Below, piece by piece: positions 1 to 8,711 of a DNA stretch of 64,000 nt (its first letter is position 1; each line of letters begins with the position of its first letter). The notes under the pieces were generated by a model. The model was given only the letters and a program-made list of their open reading frames with translations. It searched no databases and had not been told where the DNA came from. Made by a program: the position numbers and the translations under genes. Source of the stretch: Asanoa ferruginea. GTDB lineage: Bacteria; Actinomycetota; Actinomycetes; Mycobacteriales; Micromonosporaceae. The stretch is taken from assembly GCF_003387075.1 (NCBI RefSeq), contig NZ_QUMQ01000001.1, forward strand, positions 2,542,001 to 2,606,000, read 5' to 3'.

Positions 1-518
1 GGGCAGGCGCTCACGATGGCCGCGCAACCCACGGCCGTCGCACCCCGCGTCGCCACCACGTCGTAGAGCGCCTGGACCTGCGCGCCCGTCGCCACCCAGT
101 CGTCCACCACCAGCACCCGGTCGGCGGCACGGATCTGCCGCTCGCGTACCCCCAAGCGCAATTCCCGGCCGCGATAGTCCGGCGGCGTGCGGGCCCAGGT
201 GACCCGGTCGACCAACTGCCGGTCGCCACCGTCCTTGACCGCCGGCGCGAAACCGACCCCGAGCGCGACCGCGACCAGTGGCCCGACCAGGAAGCCGGTC
301 ACCTCCGGCGAGATGACCAGGGTCGGTGCCTCGTCGGCGTAGAGGTCGGCGAGAGCCGGGCCGACCGACGCCAACAGGTCCGGTGAACGCCACCAACCAG
401 ACACGTCGCTGACCAGGTGGTCGCTGTGCGCGCCGGGGTCGAACCAGTGGAACGCCTCGGCGAGGGCGGCGCGCAGCGACTGGTCCCGCAGCGGTCGTGA
501 AGTGGCCACGGCAACCAT
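1..518 (-). CDS. Phosphoribosyltransferase (adenine PRT-like), 3' end cut off
   Basis: About 172 residues are visible from an ATG at 516-518; the C-terminus lies outside the window. The protein carries the PRPP-binding signature of type I phosphoribosyltransferases: hydrophobic residues, then VDDWVATG, where the acidic pair binds the ribose of PRPP. A typical flexible-loop region (RGRELRLGVRERQI) precedes it. Family members move a purine or pyrimidine base onto PRPP in the cytoplasm. The N-terminal 60 residues are longer than in classical Apt, so the substrate is uncertain; it could be a salvage enzyme or a PRT-fold regulator. It is divergent from the RlpA-like gene, with about 150 bp between the two starts. 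Confidence 0.75.
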   Translation of the reverse strand, partial: MVAVATSRPLRDQSLRAALAEAFHWFDPGAHSDHLVSDVSGWWRSPDLLASVGPALADLYADEAPTLVISPEVTGFLVGPLVAVALGVGFAPAVKDGGDRQLVDRVTWARTPPDYRGRELRLGVRERQIRAADRVLVVDDWVATGAQVQALYDVVATRGATAVGCAAIVSAC

Positions 519-606
519 CCTGCACACCGGCACCCACGGCCCACCGCAGGGTCAGTCGATCGGTTGAACGTTTCCGTCCATATTCGGACGAAAGCGAATG
601 ATCACG

Positions 607-637
607 TTGACATCCGGCGTGCCACTCTCGGTACGGT
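607..637 (+). promoter_or_regulatory. Candidate vegetative promoter for the RlpA-like gene
   Basis: TTGACA at 607-612 and TACGGT at 632-637 are separated by 19 bp, which resembles an actinobacterial housekeeping sigma promoter. The site lies inside the longest possible reading frame of the next gene. That argues for the downstream GTG at 676 as the true start. Confidence 0.5.
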
Positions 638-675
638 CCGCCACGGTTCACCCCCTGTGGAAGGAGCCAGAGATC

Positions 676-1326
676 GTGGCGGGTAGGCATACCAGGCAAC
701 CGGTCGGCGGTTCGCTGTTCGGACCGTTAGCGACCGCGGTCGTGGTGCTGGCGTTGCTGGTCAGTGGCGCTTTTGGAGCGATGAAACTGACTGAGGAGAA
801 GGCCGCGTCGACGGTTGGGCGGATCGACGTCCCACAGTCGACGGCGGAGGTGTCGACCCCTGAGGCAACGTTACCGACAGTAACCACACCAACGCCGACA
901 CCGTCCGCGACCACCAAACCCAAGCCGACCCCGAGCAAGACCGCCGAGCACGCCTCGCGTGGCAGCGTCCGGGCACCGAGCACCAAGAAGGCCACCCCCG
1001 AGAAGACCACGGCCAAGCCCGCGACCGGCGGCTCGGTGGTCAGCAGCGGCACCTGCGGCGCCTCGTACTACGACGAGGGCCAGATGACCGCCAACGGCGA
1101 GACGTTCAACCCTGAGGCGCTCACGGCGGCGCACAAGACCCTGGCATTCAACACGCGGGTACGGGTGACGAACCCGAGCAACGGCAAGTCCGTGGTGGTC
1201 CGGATCAACGACCGCGGCCCGTTCGTCGACGGCCGGTGCCTCGACCTGTCGCGGGCGGCGTTCCGCACGATCGCCGACCTCGGCCTGGGCGAGTTGACCG
1301 TCAAGTACGAGGTTTTGGGGAGCTGA
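676..1326 (+). CDS. RlpA-like double-psi beta-barrel protein, membrane-anchored
   Basis: The start is placed at GTG 676 because GGAAGGAG ends about 9 nt before it; an in-frame ATG at 598 would place a promoter inside the gene. The 216-residue product has one hydrophobic segment (about residues 14-36, an uncleaved signal-anchor or signal peptide). A Thr/Pro/Lys-rich linker of about 100 residues follows. The C-terminal 85 residues form an RlpA/DPBB domain with GTCGASYYDEGQMTANGE and INDRGPF, which holds the conserved catalytic Asp region. RlpA proteins are lytic transglycosylases or peptidoglycan-binding septal proteins, so an extracytoplasmic cell-wall role is likely. Enzyme activity is inferred from family only. 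Confidence 0.85.
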   Translation: MAGRHTRQPVGGSLFGPLATAVVVLALLVSGAFGAMKLTEEKAASTVGRIDVPQSTAEVSTPEATLPTVTTPTPTPSATTKPKPTPSKTAEHASRGSVRAPSTKKATPEKTTAKPATGGSVVSSGTCGASYYDEGQMTANGETFNPEALTAAHKTLAFNTRVRVTNPSNGKSVVVRINDRGPFVDGRCLDLSRAAFRTIADLGLGELTVKYEVLGS

Positions 1327-1397
1327 CGACCGACCGGGTTGGTCAGAACCGGATGGACGAGGGGCCAACTTCGTTCAACACCGCACGTCCATCAGGC

Positions 1398-2522
1398 ATG
1401 CTGTTCCGCGTACCCATGCGTTTCTCCCCGGCGGGCCGCCGCCCGCTCAGCCCTGGATCCCGCGCCGGCCTCGGCGCGGCCGTCGTGCTGCTCGCGATCG
1501 TGTCCGCGGTGGAGATCGCCGACGGCAGCAACGCCAACTACGTGGGCCTGGTCGCGGCCGCGCCGTTCCTGGCCGCGGCGTTCGCGTCCTGGCGGATGGT
1601 GCTCGTCGTCGGCGTGCTCGCCACCGTGGTCGGCATCGCGTTCGCGCTGGTCGCCAAGGGCGGCGTGACGCTCGCGACCGGGGTCAACGTCGCCGGTGTC
1701 GCGCTGGCCACGGCGATCGCCGCGGTGGTCGCGGTGATCCGGGAACGTCAGGCGACCCGGATCGCCGAATTGTCCAAACTGGCCCAGGTGGCCCAACAGG
1801 CAGTCCTCCGCCCGATCGGCCCGCAGACGGGCTCGCTGGCCGTGGCCGGCCGCTACATCTCGGCCACTGCCACGGCCGAGATCGGCGGCGACCTCTACGA
1901 GTGCCTCGACACGCCGTACGGCGTGCGGATCATCATCGGCGACGTAAGAGGAAAGGGTCTCGACGCCGTTCGCACCGCGAGCATCGTGCTCGGCTCCTAC
2001 CGCCACGTCGCCTATGAGCGGGCCGACCTGCGCGCGATCGTCGCCGACCTGGACCGCGCCGTGGCGCGCAGCGTCGGCGACGAAGACTTCGTCACGGCGG
2101 CGATGGTCGAGGAGCGGGGCGGCACGCTGACGATCGTCAACTGCGGGCACCCGGCGCCGCTGCTGCTGCGCCGGGGCGAGGTGATCCCGCTCGAACCACC
2201 GGCGCCGGCCCCGCCGCTGGGCTTCATGCCGGTCGTCCGGCCGCGGGTCGAGCGGCTCGAGCCCGGCGACCGGCTGTTGCTGTTCACCGACGGCCTCGGC
2301 GAGGCGCGCCGGGAGGGCGAGTTCTTCCCGATCGCCGACCGCGCGTGGCGGCTGCTCGGCCACGGCACGGTCGGCGACGGTCTGGCTTCACTCGAGACGG
2401 CGCTGGTCGAGTGGGTTCATGGGCGGCTCGATGACGACATCGCCGTCGTCCTGATGGAATACGCCGGGCCGCGCCCGGTCACCACCGCGAGCGTCCCGAG
2501 TTGGGAAGTCGGCAGCGAGTAG
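1398..2522 (+). CDS. Membrane-bound SpoIIE-type PP2C serine/threonine phosphatase
   Basis: About 374 residues. The N-terminal 120 residues hold four hydrophobic helices in two hairpins. A short linker (IRERQATRIAELSKLAQVAQ) leads into a PP2C/SpoIIE phosphatase domain with metal-binding acidic motifs: EIGGDLYE, GDVRGKGLDAV, NCGHPAPLLL and LFTDGLGEAR, then DDDIAVVLM near the end. Such proteins dephosphorylate anti-sigma-factor antagonists or act as stress-signalling phosphatases. No cognate anti-sigma or STAS gene is adjacent. The start is uncertain: ATG 1353 and ATG 1416 are in frame. The 1236 start would overlap the RlpA gene and is rejected. Confidence 0.85.
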   Translation: MLFRVPMRFSPAGRRPLSPGSRAGLGAAVVLLAIVSAVEIADGSNANYVGLVAAAPFLAAAFASWRMVLVVGVLATVVGIAFALVAKGGVTLATGVNVAGVALATAIAAVVAVIRERQATRIAELSKLAQVAQQAVLRPIGPQTGSLAVAGRYISATATAEIGGDLYECLDTPYGVRIIIGDVRGKGLDAVRTASIVLGSYRHVAYERADLRAIVADLDRAVARSVGDEDFVTAAMVEERGGTLTIVNCGHPAPLLLRRGEVIPLEPPAPAPPLGFMPVVRPRVERLEPGDRLLLFTDGLGEARREGEFFPIADRAWRLLGHGTVGDGLASLETALVEWVHGRLDDDIAVVLMEYAGPRPVTTASVPSWEVGSE

Positions 2523-2531
2523 CCGCGCTCT

Positions 2532-2666
2532 TCAGGGCTGTTTGGCGGTCACCAGCCGGGGCACCCGGCCGGCCGGGACGACCCGCGCGGCCTCGGGCGC
2601 ACGGTGCCGGCCGACGTAGCCGGCGCGGGGGTTGAGCAGCAGGTCAGCGAGATGGGCCAGAGTCAT
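2532..2666 (-). CDS. Small 44-residue protein with a strong ribosome binding site
   Basis: On the minus strand AGGAGG sits 5 nt before an ATG (2664-2666). It opens a 44-codon frame beginning MTLAHLADLLLNPRAGYVG and ending LVTAKQP. The protein is basic, has an amphipathic N-terminal helix, and matches no family I recognise. It is convergent with the phosphatase gene, whose stop is 9 bp away. A longer frame runs upstream to 2819, but the Shine-Dalgarno picks this start. It is probably a real small gene; function unknown. Confidence 0.55.
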   Translation of the reverse strand: MTLAHLADLLLNPRAGYVGRHRAPEAARVVPAGRVPRLVTAKQP

Positions 2667-2875
2667 CGGGTCCTCCTGCGTCGGGCTCCACCAGCGGAGC
2701 GCGGGTAACCACCAAACGACCTCCGACCGGCTACGGTGACGCGACTGTCGGCGCGCCGACTTGACTTCACCCAATATCGACCCCCATAACGCTATAAAGG
2801 CCATCAAATGGGGCGCCACGGTGGGGGTATTGTGGCGCCGGTCACCGGCTGTCCCTCTATGTGAGGGCTACTCGC

Positions 2876-2906
2876 AGGTAATAACCTGGGTTACCGACGG
2901 GTAACC
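2876..2906. promoter_or_regulatory. Palindromic operator GTTAC-N6-GTAAC upstream of acyl-CoA dehydrogenase
   Basis: A perfect 7-4-7 inverted repeat, GGTTACC-GACG-GGTAACC, lies at 2889-2906, just 27 bp before the ATG at 2934. A weaker related palindrome (AGGT-AATA-ACCT, 2876-2887) abuts it. The core GTTAC-N6-GTAAC recurs twice upstream of the DUF6230 gene near 61 kb. Size and symmetry suit a TetR-family dimer; the regulator is not in the window. Confidence 0.6.
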
Positions 2907-2933
2907 AACGCCGCTGATCGGGGAGCCGGGCAC

Positions 2934-4775
2934 ATGACGCACTACAAGAGCAACGTGCGCGACATCGAGTTCAACCTCTTCGAGGTCTTCGGCGTCGACC
3001 GCGTCCTTGGCCAGGGGCCGTTCGCCGACCTCGACGTCGACACCGCGCGCAACCTGCTCGCCGAGCTCGACCGGTTCGCCCGCGAAGACCTCTCGGCCAG
3101 CTACGTCGACAGCGACCGCAACCCGCCGGTCTTCGACCCGCAGACGCACACCGCGCCACTGCCCGAGGCGTTCCGCCGCTCGTTCCACACCTTCATGGAC
3201 GCCGAGTTCTGGCGCCTCGACCTGCCGACCGAGCTCGGCGGCACGTCGGCGCCGCGCGCCCTGTGGTGGTCGCTCGCCGAGCTGATCCTCGGCTCCAACG
3301 CCCCGATCTGGATGTATGCCTCGGGCCCGTCGTTCGCGACCACCCTGCACCGCGAGGGCACCGAGCGGCAGAAGAAGTGGGCCGAGCTGTTCATCGACAA
3401 GGGCTGGTCGTCGACGATGGTCCTCACCGAGCCCGACGCCGGCTCCGACGTCGGCGCCGGCCGCACGAGGGCGATCCCGCAGCCCGACGGCTCGTGGCAC
3501 ATCGAGGGCGTCAAGCGCTTCATCACCTCGGGCGAGCACGACCTTTCGGACAACATCATCCACTACGTGCTGGCCCGCCCGGTCGGCGTCGAGGGCGTCG
3601 GTGGCCCCGGCACCAAGGGCCTGTCGCTGTTCATCGTGCCGAAGTTCCACTTCGACGAGGAGACCGGCGAGCTGGGCGAGCGCAACGGCGTCTACGCCAC
3701 CAACGTCGAGCACAAGATGGGCCTCAAGGTTTCCAACACCTGCGAGCTGACCTTCGGCGAGCACGGCGCCCCGGCCAAGGGCTGGCTGATGGGCGACGTC
3801 CACGAGGGCATCCGCCAGATGTTCCTGATCATCGAGTACGCCCGGATGATGGTCGGCACCAAGGCCATCGCGACCCTGTCGACCGGCTACCTCAACGCGC
3901 TCGACTACGCGAAGTCCCGGGTCCAGGGCGCCGACCTGCTGCGCCAGGGCGACAAGGCCGCGCCGCGGGTCACCATCAGCCACCACCCCGACGTCCGCCG
4001 GTCGCTGATGCTCCAGAAGTCGTACGCCGAGGGCATGCGCGCTCTGGTCGTCTACACGGCTTCCTGGCAGGACAAGATCAAGCTGGCGGCGGCGTCCGGT
4101 GACGCCGAGGCGGAGAAGCTGGCCAAGCGGGTCAACGACTTCCTGCTCCCGATCGTGAAGGGCCTGGGCTCCGAGCGCGCCTACGAGCTGCTCGGCTCCG
4201 AGTCGTTGCAGACCTTCGGCGGCTCGGGCTTCCTCCAGGACTACCCGCTCGAGCAATACGTCCGCGACGCGAAGATCGACACCCTCTATGAGGGCACGAC
4301 CGCGATCCAGAGCCTCGACCTGGTCTTCCGCAAGATCGTGAAGGACCAGGGTGTGGCGCTGCTGGCGGTGGCCGGCGAGATCGGCCAGTTCATCGAGTCC
4401 GAGGGCGGCAACGGCCAGCTCAAGGAAGAGCGGCTCGCGCTGGGCAAGGCCCTGGGCGAGGCCCAATCGATGCTCGGGACGATGACCGGCTGGCTCGGCG
4501 AGGCGGGTTCCGATCCGCGCGCGGTCTACAAGGTCGGCCTGGCCAGCCGCCGGTTCCTGCTCGCGGTCGGCGACCTGATCGTCGGCTGGCTGCTCCAGCG
4601 GCAGGCCGAGGTCGCGCTGCGCAAGCTGGCCGAGGGCCCGGACGCCTTCTACGCCGGCAAGGTCGCGGCGGCCCGCTTCTTCGCCCGCGAGGTGCTGCCC
4701 CGACTGGGCGCCGACCGCCGCATCGTCGAGGGCACCACCCTGGACCTGATGGACCTCCCCGAAGAGGCCTTCTGA
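2934..4775 (+). CDS. Acyl-CoA dehydrogenase (large FadE type)
   Basis: 613 residues, the length of the long FadE subclass that carries an extra C-terminal domain. The FAD/substrate loop reads [11 protein letters not shown] at about residues 163-173. The catalytic-base region is [11 protein letters not shown] near residue 450, which supplies the usual Glu. The last 130 residues form the C-terminal helical extension. The enzyme should oxidise acyl-CoA to trans-2-enoyl-CoA and pass electrons to ETF in the cytoplasm. Chain length cannot be told from sequence. The ATG at 2934 follows GGGGAGC. A strong palindromic operator sits immediately upstream, so transcription is probably repressor-controlled, perhaps by an acyl-CoA-responsive regulator (inference). 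Confidence 0.92.
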   Translation: MTHYKSNVRDIEFNLFEVFGVDRVLGQGPFADLDVDTARNLLAELDRFAREDLSASYVDSDRNPPVFDPQTHTAPLPEAFRRSFHTFMDAEFWRLDLPTELGGTSAPRALWWSLAELILGSNAPIWMYASGPSFATTLHREGTERQKKWAELFIDKGWSSTMVLTEPDAGSDVGAGRTRAIPQPDGSWHIEGVKRFITSGEHDLSDNIIHYVLARPVGVEGVGGPGTKGLSLFIVPKFHFDEETGELGERNGVYATNVEHKMGLKVSNTCELTFGEHGAPAKGWLMGDVHEGIRQMFLIIEYARMMVGTKAIATLSTGYLNALDYAKSRVQGADLLRQGDKAAPRVTISHHPDVRRSLMLQKSYAEGMRALVVYTASWQDKIKLAAASGDAEAEKLAKRVNDFLLPIVKGLGSERAYELLGSESLQTFGGSGFLQDYPLEQYVRDAKIDTLYEGTTAIQSLDLVFRKIVKDQGVALLAVAGEIGQFIESEGGNGQLKEERLALGKALGEAQSMLGTMTGWLGEAGSDPRAVYKVGLASRRFLLAVGDLIVGWLLQRQAEVALRKLAEGPDAFYAGKVAAARFFAREVLPRLGADRRIVEGTTLDLMDLPEEAF

Positions 4776-4799
4776 CCGACCCGCTGGCAGGATTGGTGG

Positions 4800-6635
4800 G
4801 TGACTCCTCGCGTACGCGCGCCTCAGCTCAAGGGCCGTGGCTGGCTCAACACCGGCGGCAAGGACCTGACGATCGCCGACCTGCGCGGCAAGATCGTTCT
4901 GCTCGATTTCTGGACCTTCTGCTGCATCAACTGCCTGCACGTGCTCGATGAGCTGCGGCCGCTCGAGGAGAAATACGGCGACGTGCTCGTCGTCATCGGG
5001 GTGCACTCGCCGAAGTTCGAGCACGAGCGCGACCCGGAGGCGTTGCGGGCCGCTGTCGAGCGTTACGAGGTCGACCACCCCGTGCTCGACGACCCGGAGC
5101 TGATCACCTGGGACCAATACGCGGCGAAGGCCTGGCCGACGCTGACCGTGGTCGACCCGGAGGGCTACGTCGTGGCCACGATGGCCGGCGAGGGGCACGC
5201 CGAAGGGCTGATGCGGCTGATCGACGAGCTGATCGCCACCCACGACGCCAAGGGCACGCTGCACCGGGGCTCCGGTCCCTACGTGGCGCCCGAGGAGCCC
5301 AACACCACGCTGCGCTTCCCCGGCAAGGCCGTCGTGTTGCCCAGCGGCAACGTGCTGGTCTCCGACTCGTCGCGGCACTCGATCGTCGAGCTCGCCGCCG
5401 ACGGTGAGACGGTCGTGCGGCGGATCGGCACCGGCACCCGGGGGCGCGCCGACGGTGGGCCCGACGTCGCCGAGTTCGCCGAGCCGCAGGGGCTGTGCCT
5501 GCTGCCGGCCGAGGTGGCCGAGGCCGTCGGCTACGACGTGGTGGTCGCCGACACTGTCAACCACCTGCTGCGCGGCCTCAAGCTGGCGACCGGCCAGGTC
5601 GAGACGATCGCCGGCACCGGGCGGCAGTGGCGGTCGACCGTCGACGACCACGCGCACGACGCCCTGGCCAGCGACCTGTCGTCGCCGTGGGACGTGGCCT
5701 GGTTCGGCGACCAGCTGATCGTCGCGATGGCCGGGATCCACCAGCTCTGGTGGTATGACCCGATCAAGCGGACCACCGGCATCCACGCCGGCACGACGGT
5801 CGAGGCGCTCCGCGACGGTGCGTTGCCCGACGTCTGGATGGCGCAGCCGTCGGGCCTGTCCACCTCTGCCGACGGCCGGCGGCTGTGGATCGCCGACAGC
5901 GAGACCAGCGCCCTGCGCTACGTCGAAGACGACGTGCTGCACACCGCGGTGGGGCAGGGCCTCTTCGACTTCGGCCACATGGATGGCCCGGCCGACCAGG
6001 CGCTCTTCCAGCATCCGCTCGGGGTGTGCGCGCTCGCCGACGGCTCGGTGCTGGTGGCCGACACCTACAACGGCGCCGTACGCCGCTACGACCCAGTTGG
6101 CAACGCTGTCTCGACGGTCGCCGACGGGCTCGCCGAGCCGAGCGGGATCGTGGTGACCGCCGACGGCGACGTCCTGGTCGTGGAGTCGGCCGCGCACCGG
6201 CTGACCGCGCTGGCGCCGGGCGCGCTGAGCGCCGCCGGCGGCTCGACCGCGCCGGGCACGCGACACCGCACCGAGCGCCCGCCGACCCTGGTCGCGGCCG
6301 GTGAGGTCACCCTCGACATCATTTTCACGCCGGCGCCGGGGCAGAAGCTCGACGAGCAGTTCGGCCCGTCAACCCGACTGACCGTCTCGGCGTCGCCGCC
6401 GGAGTTGCTGGTCGAAGGTGCCGGTGCGACCACCGAACTGCGCCGCCGGCTGGTCGTTTCGGGCGATGTCGAGGGCGGCGTGCTCCAGGTGGTCGCGCAG
6501 GCGGCGACCTGCGACGCCGACGTCGAGCACGCGGCCTGCCACCTGACCCGGCAGGACTGGGGCGTGCCGATCAAAATCGCGTCCGACGGCGGCCAGCGGG
6601 TCGCCCTGGTGCTGCGCGGCCTCGACGAGGGCTGA
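4800..6635 (+). CDS. NHL-repeat protein with N-terminal thioredoxin domain (NHLRC2-like)
   Basis: 611 residues from a GTG start 25 bp after the acyl-CoA dehydrogenase stop, so probably co-transcribed. Residues 1-150 are a thioredoxin/TlpA-like fold with the redox motif CCINC (CxxC) after FWTF. Residues 170-480 form NHL-type beta-propeller blades, with repeated patterns such as LPSGNVLVSDS, VADTVNH, WIADSE and VADTYNG. The C-terminal 130 residues resemble the final domain of NHLRC2. There is no signal peptide, so it is likely cytosolic. The biochemical role of bacterial NHLRC2-like proteins is not settled; thiol-disulfide chemistry is plausible. Confidence 0.88.
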   Translation: MTPRVRAPQLKGRGWLNTGGKDLTIADLRGKIVLLDFWTFCCINCLHVLDELRPLEEKYGDVLVVIGVHSPKFEHERDPEALRAAVERYEVDHPVLDDPELITWDQYAAKAWPTLTVVDPEGYVVATMAGEGHAEGLMRLIDELIATHDAKGTLHRGSGPYVAPEEPNTTLRFPGKAVVLPSGNVLVSDSSRHSIVELAADGETVVRRIGTGTRGRADGGPDVAEFAEPQGLCLLPAEVAEAVGYDVVVADTVNHLLRGLKLATGQVETIAGTGRQWRSTVDDHAHDALASDLSSPWDVAWFGDQLIVAMAGIHQLWWYDPIKRTTGIHAGTTVEALRDGALPDVWMAQPSGLSTSADGRRLWIADSETSALRYVEDDVLHTAVGQGLFDFGHMDGPADQALFQHPLGVCALADGSVLVADTYNGAVRRYDPVGNAVSTVADGLAEPSGIVVTADGDVLVVESAAHRLTALAPGALSAAGGSTAPGTRHRTERPPTLVAAGEVTLDIIFTPAPGQKLDEQFGPSTRLTVSASPPELLVEGAGATTELRRRLVVSGDVEGGVLQVVAQAATCDADVEHAACHLTRQDWGVPIKIASDGGQRVALVLRGLDEG

Positions 6636-6961
6636 CGCCCCTACGCGGCTGGCCCGAATCCGACGTCGCCCGAGTCCGGAAGCGGCGGTCTCGGCTTAGA
6701 CGTGGCCTGCGCTTGGACGGGGCCTGCGCTTAGACGTGGCCTGCGCTTAGACGTGGCCTGCGAAGGCCTTCTCCTGTCGGTCGTCGCGGCTTCAACGAAG
6801 CCCAGACCCCGTCGTGGAGTCCCGGCGCCCGTCACGATGATCGTGAGGGCGCGGCCTGCGTTGCCCGTGCCGCGCCCGGACTCCGGCTCTGGCCGGCTGG
6901 TGGCCGGGCCAACCGCGGTTGCGGCCAACGCGGGCTGGCGTCAGTCGCAGCGGTCTGACGC
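6636..6961. other. Gene-free stretch with a short tandem repeat
   Basis: About 330 bp between the NHL-thioredoxin gene and pxpA. It holds four 17-bp tandem repeats (6695-6762), a 12-bp palindrome CAACCGCGGTTG at 6910-6921, and a hairpin at the end of pxpA. Reading frames across it lack ribosome binding sites and recognisable motifs. I see no gene here. Confidence 0.6.
6695..6762. repeat. Four tandem copies of a 17-bp unit
   Basis: The unit CTTAGACGTGGCCTGCG occurs at 6695-6711, 6712-6728 (two substitutions), 6729-6745 and 6746-6762. Copies are directly adjacent. Seventeen is not a multiple of three, so it is not coding in a constant frame. Likely a polymerase-slippage (VNTR-like) array. Confidence 0.85.
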
Positions 6962-6962
6962 C
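6937..6962 (-). terminator. Hairpin at the end of the pxp operon
   Basis: Inverted repeat GGCGTCAG / CTGACGCC (8 bp, 10-nt loop) overlaps the pxpA stop codon. No U-tract is seen on the minus strand, so termination is likely but weak. Confidence 0.4.
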
Positions 6963-7729
6963 TAGACGGCTTCGGGTCGGCTTGCGAACGGGGCCAGCGT
7001 CACGCCTGCGGCGGTCAATCCGTCGCGGACCCGGCGGGCCAGCTCCGCGGCGCCGGGTGTGTCGCCGTGGAGGCAGATCGAGGCCACCCGCAGCGGGATG
7101 GTCGAGCCGTCCACCGCCACCATGGTGCCCTCGCGGGCCAGGCGGACCGCCCGGGCGACTACAGCCTCCGGGTCGGTGACCACCGCGCCGGCCTGGGTGC
7201 GGGAGACCAGGTTGCCGTTGGGCTCGTAGGCGCGGTCGGCGAAGCCCTCCGTCACGATGGTCAGGCCGGCGCCAACCGCGAGTTCGGCCAGCGTGGAGCC
7301 GGGCGAGCAGACCACCGGCAACGTCCGGTCGTAGTCGCGGACCGCCGCCACCACCGCCGCCGCCTGGGCCTCGTCGACGGCGGCGACGTTGTAGAGGGCG
7401 CCGTGTGGCTTGACGTAGCGGACCGACATCCCGGCCACCCGGCAGAAGCCGTCGAGGGCGCCGATCTGGTAGATCACGTCGTCGCGCAGCTCGTCGAACG
7501 CGTAGTCGATCCGCCGCCGCCCGAAGCCCGCCAGGTCTCGGTAGCTCACCTGGGCACCCACCGCGACGCCGCGCGCGGCCGCGGTCGTGCAGACCCGACG
7601 CATCGTGACCGGGTCGCCGCCGTGGAAGCCGCACGCGACGTTGGCCGAGGTGACCACGTCGAGCAGCGCGTCGTCGTCGCCGAGCCGCCAGATGCCGAAG
7701 CCTTCGGCGAGGTCAGCGTTGAGGTCCAT
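6962..7729 (-). CDS. pxpA: 5-oxoprolinase subunit A (LamB/YcsF family)
   Basis: 255 residues, normal length for PxpA. It starts MDLNADLAEGFG, the family's N-terminal signature, and contains VTSANVACGFHGGDP, QVSYRDLAGFGRR and RYVKPHGALYN, all hallmark motifs of LamB/YcsF proteins. With PxpB and PxpC it forms the ATP-dependent prokaryotic 5-oxoprolinase that converts pyroglutamate to glutamate. Its ATG lies inside the end of pxpC (17-bp overlap), so the two are translationally coupled. It is last in the order pxpB-pxpC-pxpA. Confidence 0.95.
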   Translation of the reverse strand: MDLNADLAEGFGIWRLGDDDALLDVVTSANVACGFHGGDPVTMRRVCTTAAARGVAVGAQVSYRDLAGFGRRRIDYAFDELRDDVIYQIGALDGFCRVAGMSVRYVKPHGALYNVAAVDEAQAAAVVAAVRDYDRTLPVVCSPGSTLAELAVGAGLTIVTEGFADRAYEPNGNLVSRTQAGAVVTDPEAVVARAVRLAREGTMVAVDGSTIPLRVASICLHGDTPGAAELARRVRDGLTAAGVTLAPFASRPEAV

Positions 7730-8711
7730 GAAATCTGACGGTACTGCCCGGACGGGCCTGGGCCAGTGCGGTTACGTCGGTGACCACCGCGATCACCGGA
7801 TATCCGCCGGTGGTGGGGTGGTCGGCCAGGAAGATCAGTGGCTGCCCGTCAGCCGGCACCTGAACGGCGCCGAGCACCACGCCCTCGCTGGGCAGTTCGC
7901 CGGCCACCGCGCGGGCCAGGGCCGCGCCGGCCAGCCGCGCGCCGACCCGGTTGCTATTCGGACTAATGGTGTACGCCGTCGTCAGCAGCGTCTCCACCGC
8001 CTCCGGGGTGAACCAGGCGTCCCGTGGCCCGAGCCGAACCGGCAGCACGATGACGCCGTCGAAATCCGACGCCGGACCGGATGAGCCGGCGTCGGTTTCG
8101 GCGACCGGTGCGCCGGGCGGCGATGGGAGCCTGTCAGCGGCCGAGGCCGCCCAAGTGACGTCCGGCCCGGCCACGTCCTCCCCGGCCGCAGCCGGGTCGG
8201 CGCTGCCCGGCTGACCGAGCGGAAGCAGGTCGCCATTACGTAGGCGCGGCGGGCCGAGCCCGGAGAGGGTGTCCGTCGATCGGCTGCCCAGCACCGGCGC
8301 AACCGCGATCCCGCCGGCGACCGCGACGTAAGAGCGGACCCCAGCCGTCGCCCGGCCGATTTCGACCAGCCCACCGGGCGGCACGTTGACCGCCACGTCG
8401 CGAGAGACCGGGACCCCGGCGACGGTGACCTCGGCGGCCGCGCCGGTCACCGCGACCAGGCCGCCCTCCGGCAGCCGGAACGCGCAGCCCATGAGAGTGG
8501 TCTCCAGGACCGCGGCGCCGGCCGGATTGCCGACCAGGCCGTTGGCCCGGCGCAGCGCCGGCAGGTCCAGGGCGCCGGACCGCGGCACGCCGAGGTGGGC
8601 GTAGCCGGGCCGACCAAGGTCCTGCACCGTCGTCAGCGCACCCGCGCGGACCACCGCCAGCACCGCCGTCACGCCGTCACCAGCCGGACCACCCGTCGGC
8701 ACCGCCGTCAC
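7713..8711 (-). CDS. pxpC: 5-oxoprolinase subunit C (biotin-dependent carboxyltransferase-like)
   Basis: 332 residues from a GTG at 8711 that overlaps the pxpB stop as GTGA. A second in-frame GTG at 8672 (protein [11 protein letters not shown]) fits the usual family N-terminus and may be the real start. Family motifs include TTVQDLGRPGYAHLGVPRSGA near the N-terminus and SNRVGARLAG and EGVVLGAVQVPADGQPLIF near the C-terminus. It works with PxpA and PxpB in hydrolysis of 5-oxoproline. The reading frame stays open to 9554, but that extension overlaps all of pxpB and is not coding. Confidence 0.93.
   Translation of the reverse strand: MTAVPTGGPAGDGVTAVLAVVRAGALTTVQDLGRPGYAHLGVPRSGALDLPALRRANGLVGNPAGAAVLETTLMGCAFRLPEGGLVAVTGAAAEVTVAGVPVSRDVAVNVPPGGLVEIGRATAGVRSYVAVAGGIAVAPVLGSRSTDTLSGLGPPRLRNGDLLPLGQPGSADPAAAGEDVAGPDVTWAASAADRLPSPPGAPVAETDAGSSGPASDFDGVIVLPVRLGPRDAWFTPEAVETLLTTAYTISPNSNRVGARLAGAALARAVAGELPSEGVVLGAVQVPADGQPLIFLADHPTTGGYPVIAVVTDVTALAQARPGSTVRFHGPQR

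Noticed and set aside
598-675. Upstream ATG of the RlpA-like gene
   Set aside because: A TTGACA/TACGGT promoter lies inside this stretch, and a strong Shine-Dalgarno points to GTG 676.
2868-6266. 1132-codon open frame antisense to the acyl-CoA dehydrogenase and NHL-thioredoxin genes
   Set aside because: It has no start signal, is low in complexity (Val/Gly/Arg/Asp/Leu), and mirrors the codon pattern of two clearly real genes on the other strand. High GC leaves such antisense frames open.
7771-7786. GTTACGTCGGTGAC, similar to the GTTAC operator
   Set aside because: The spacer is 4 instead of 6, one arm has a mismatch, and it is inside pxpC.
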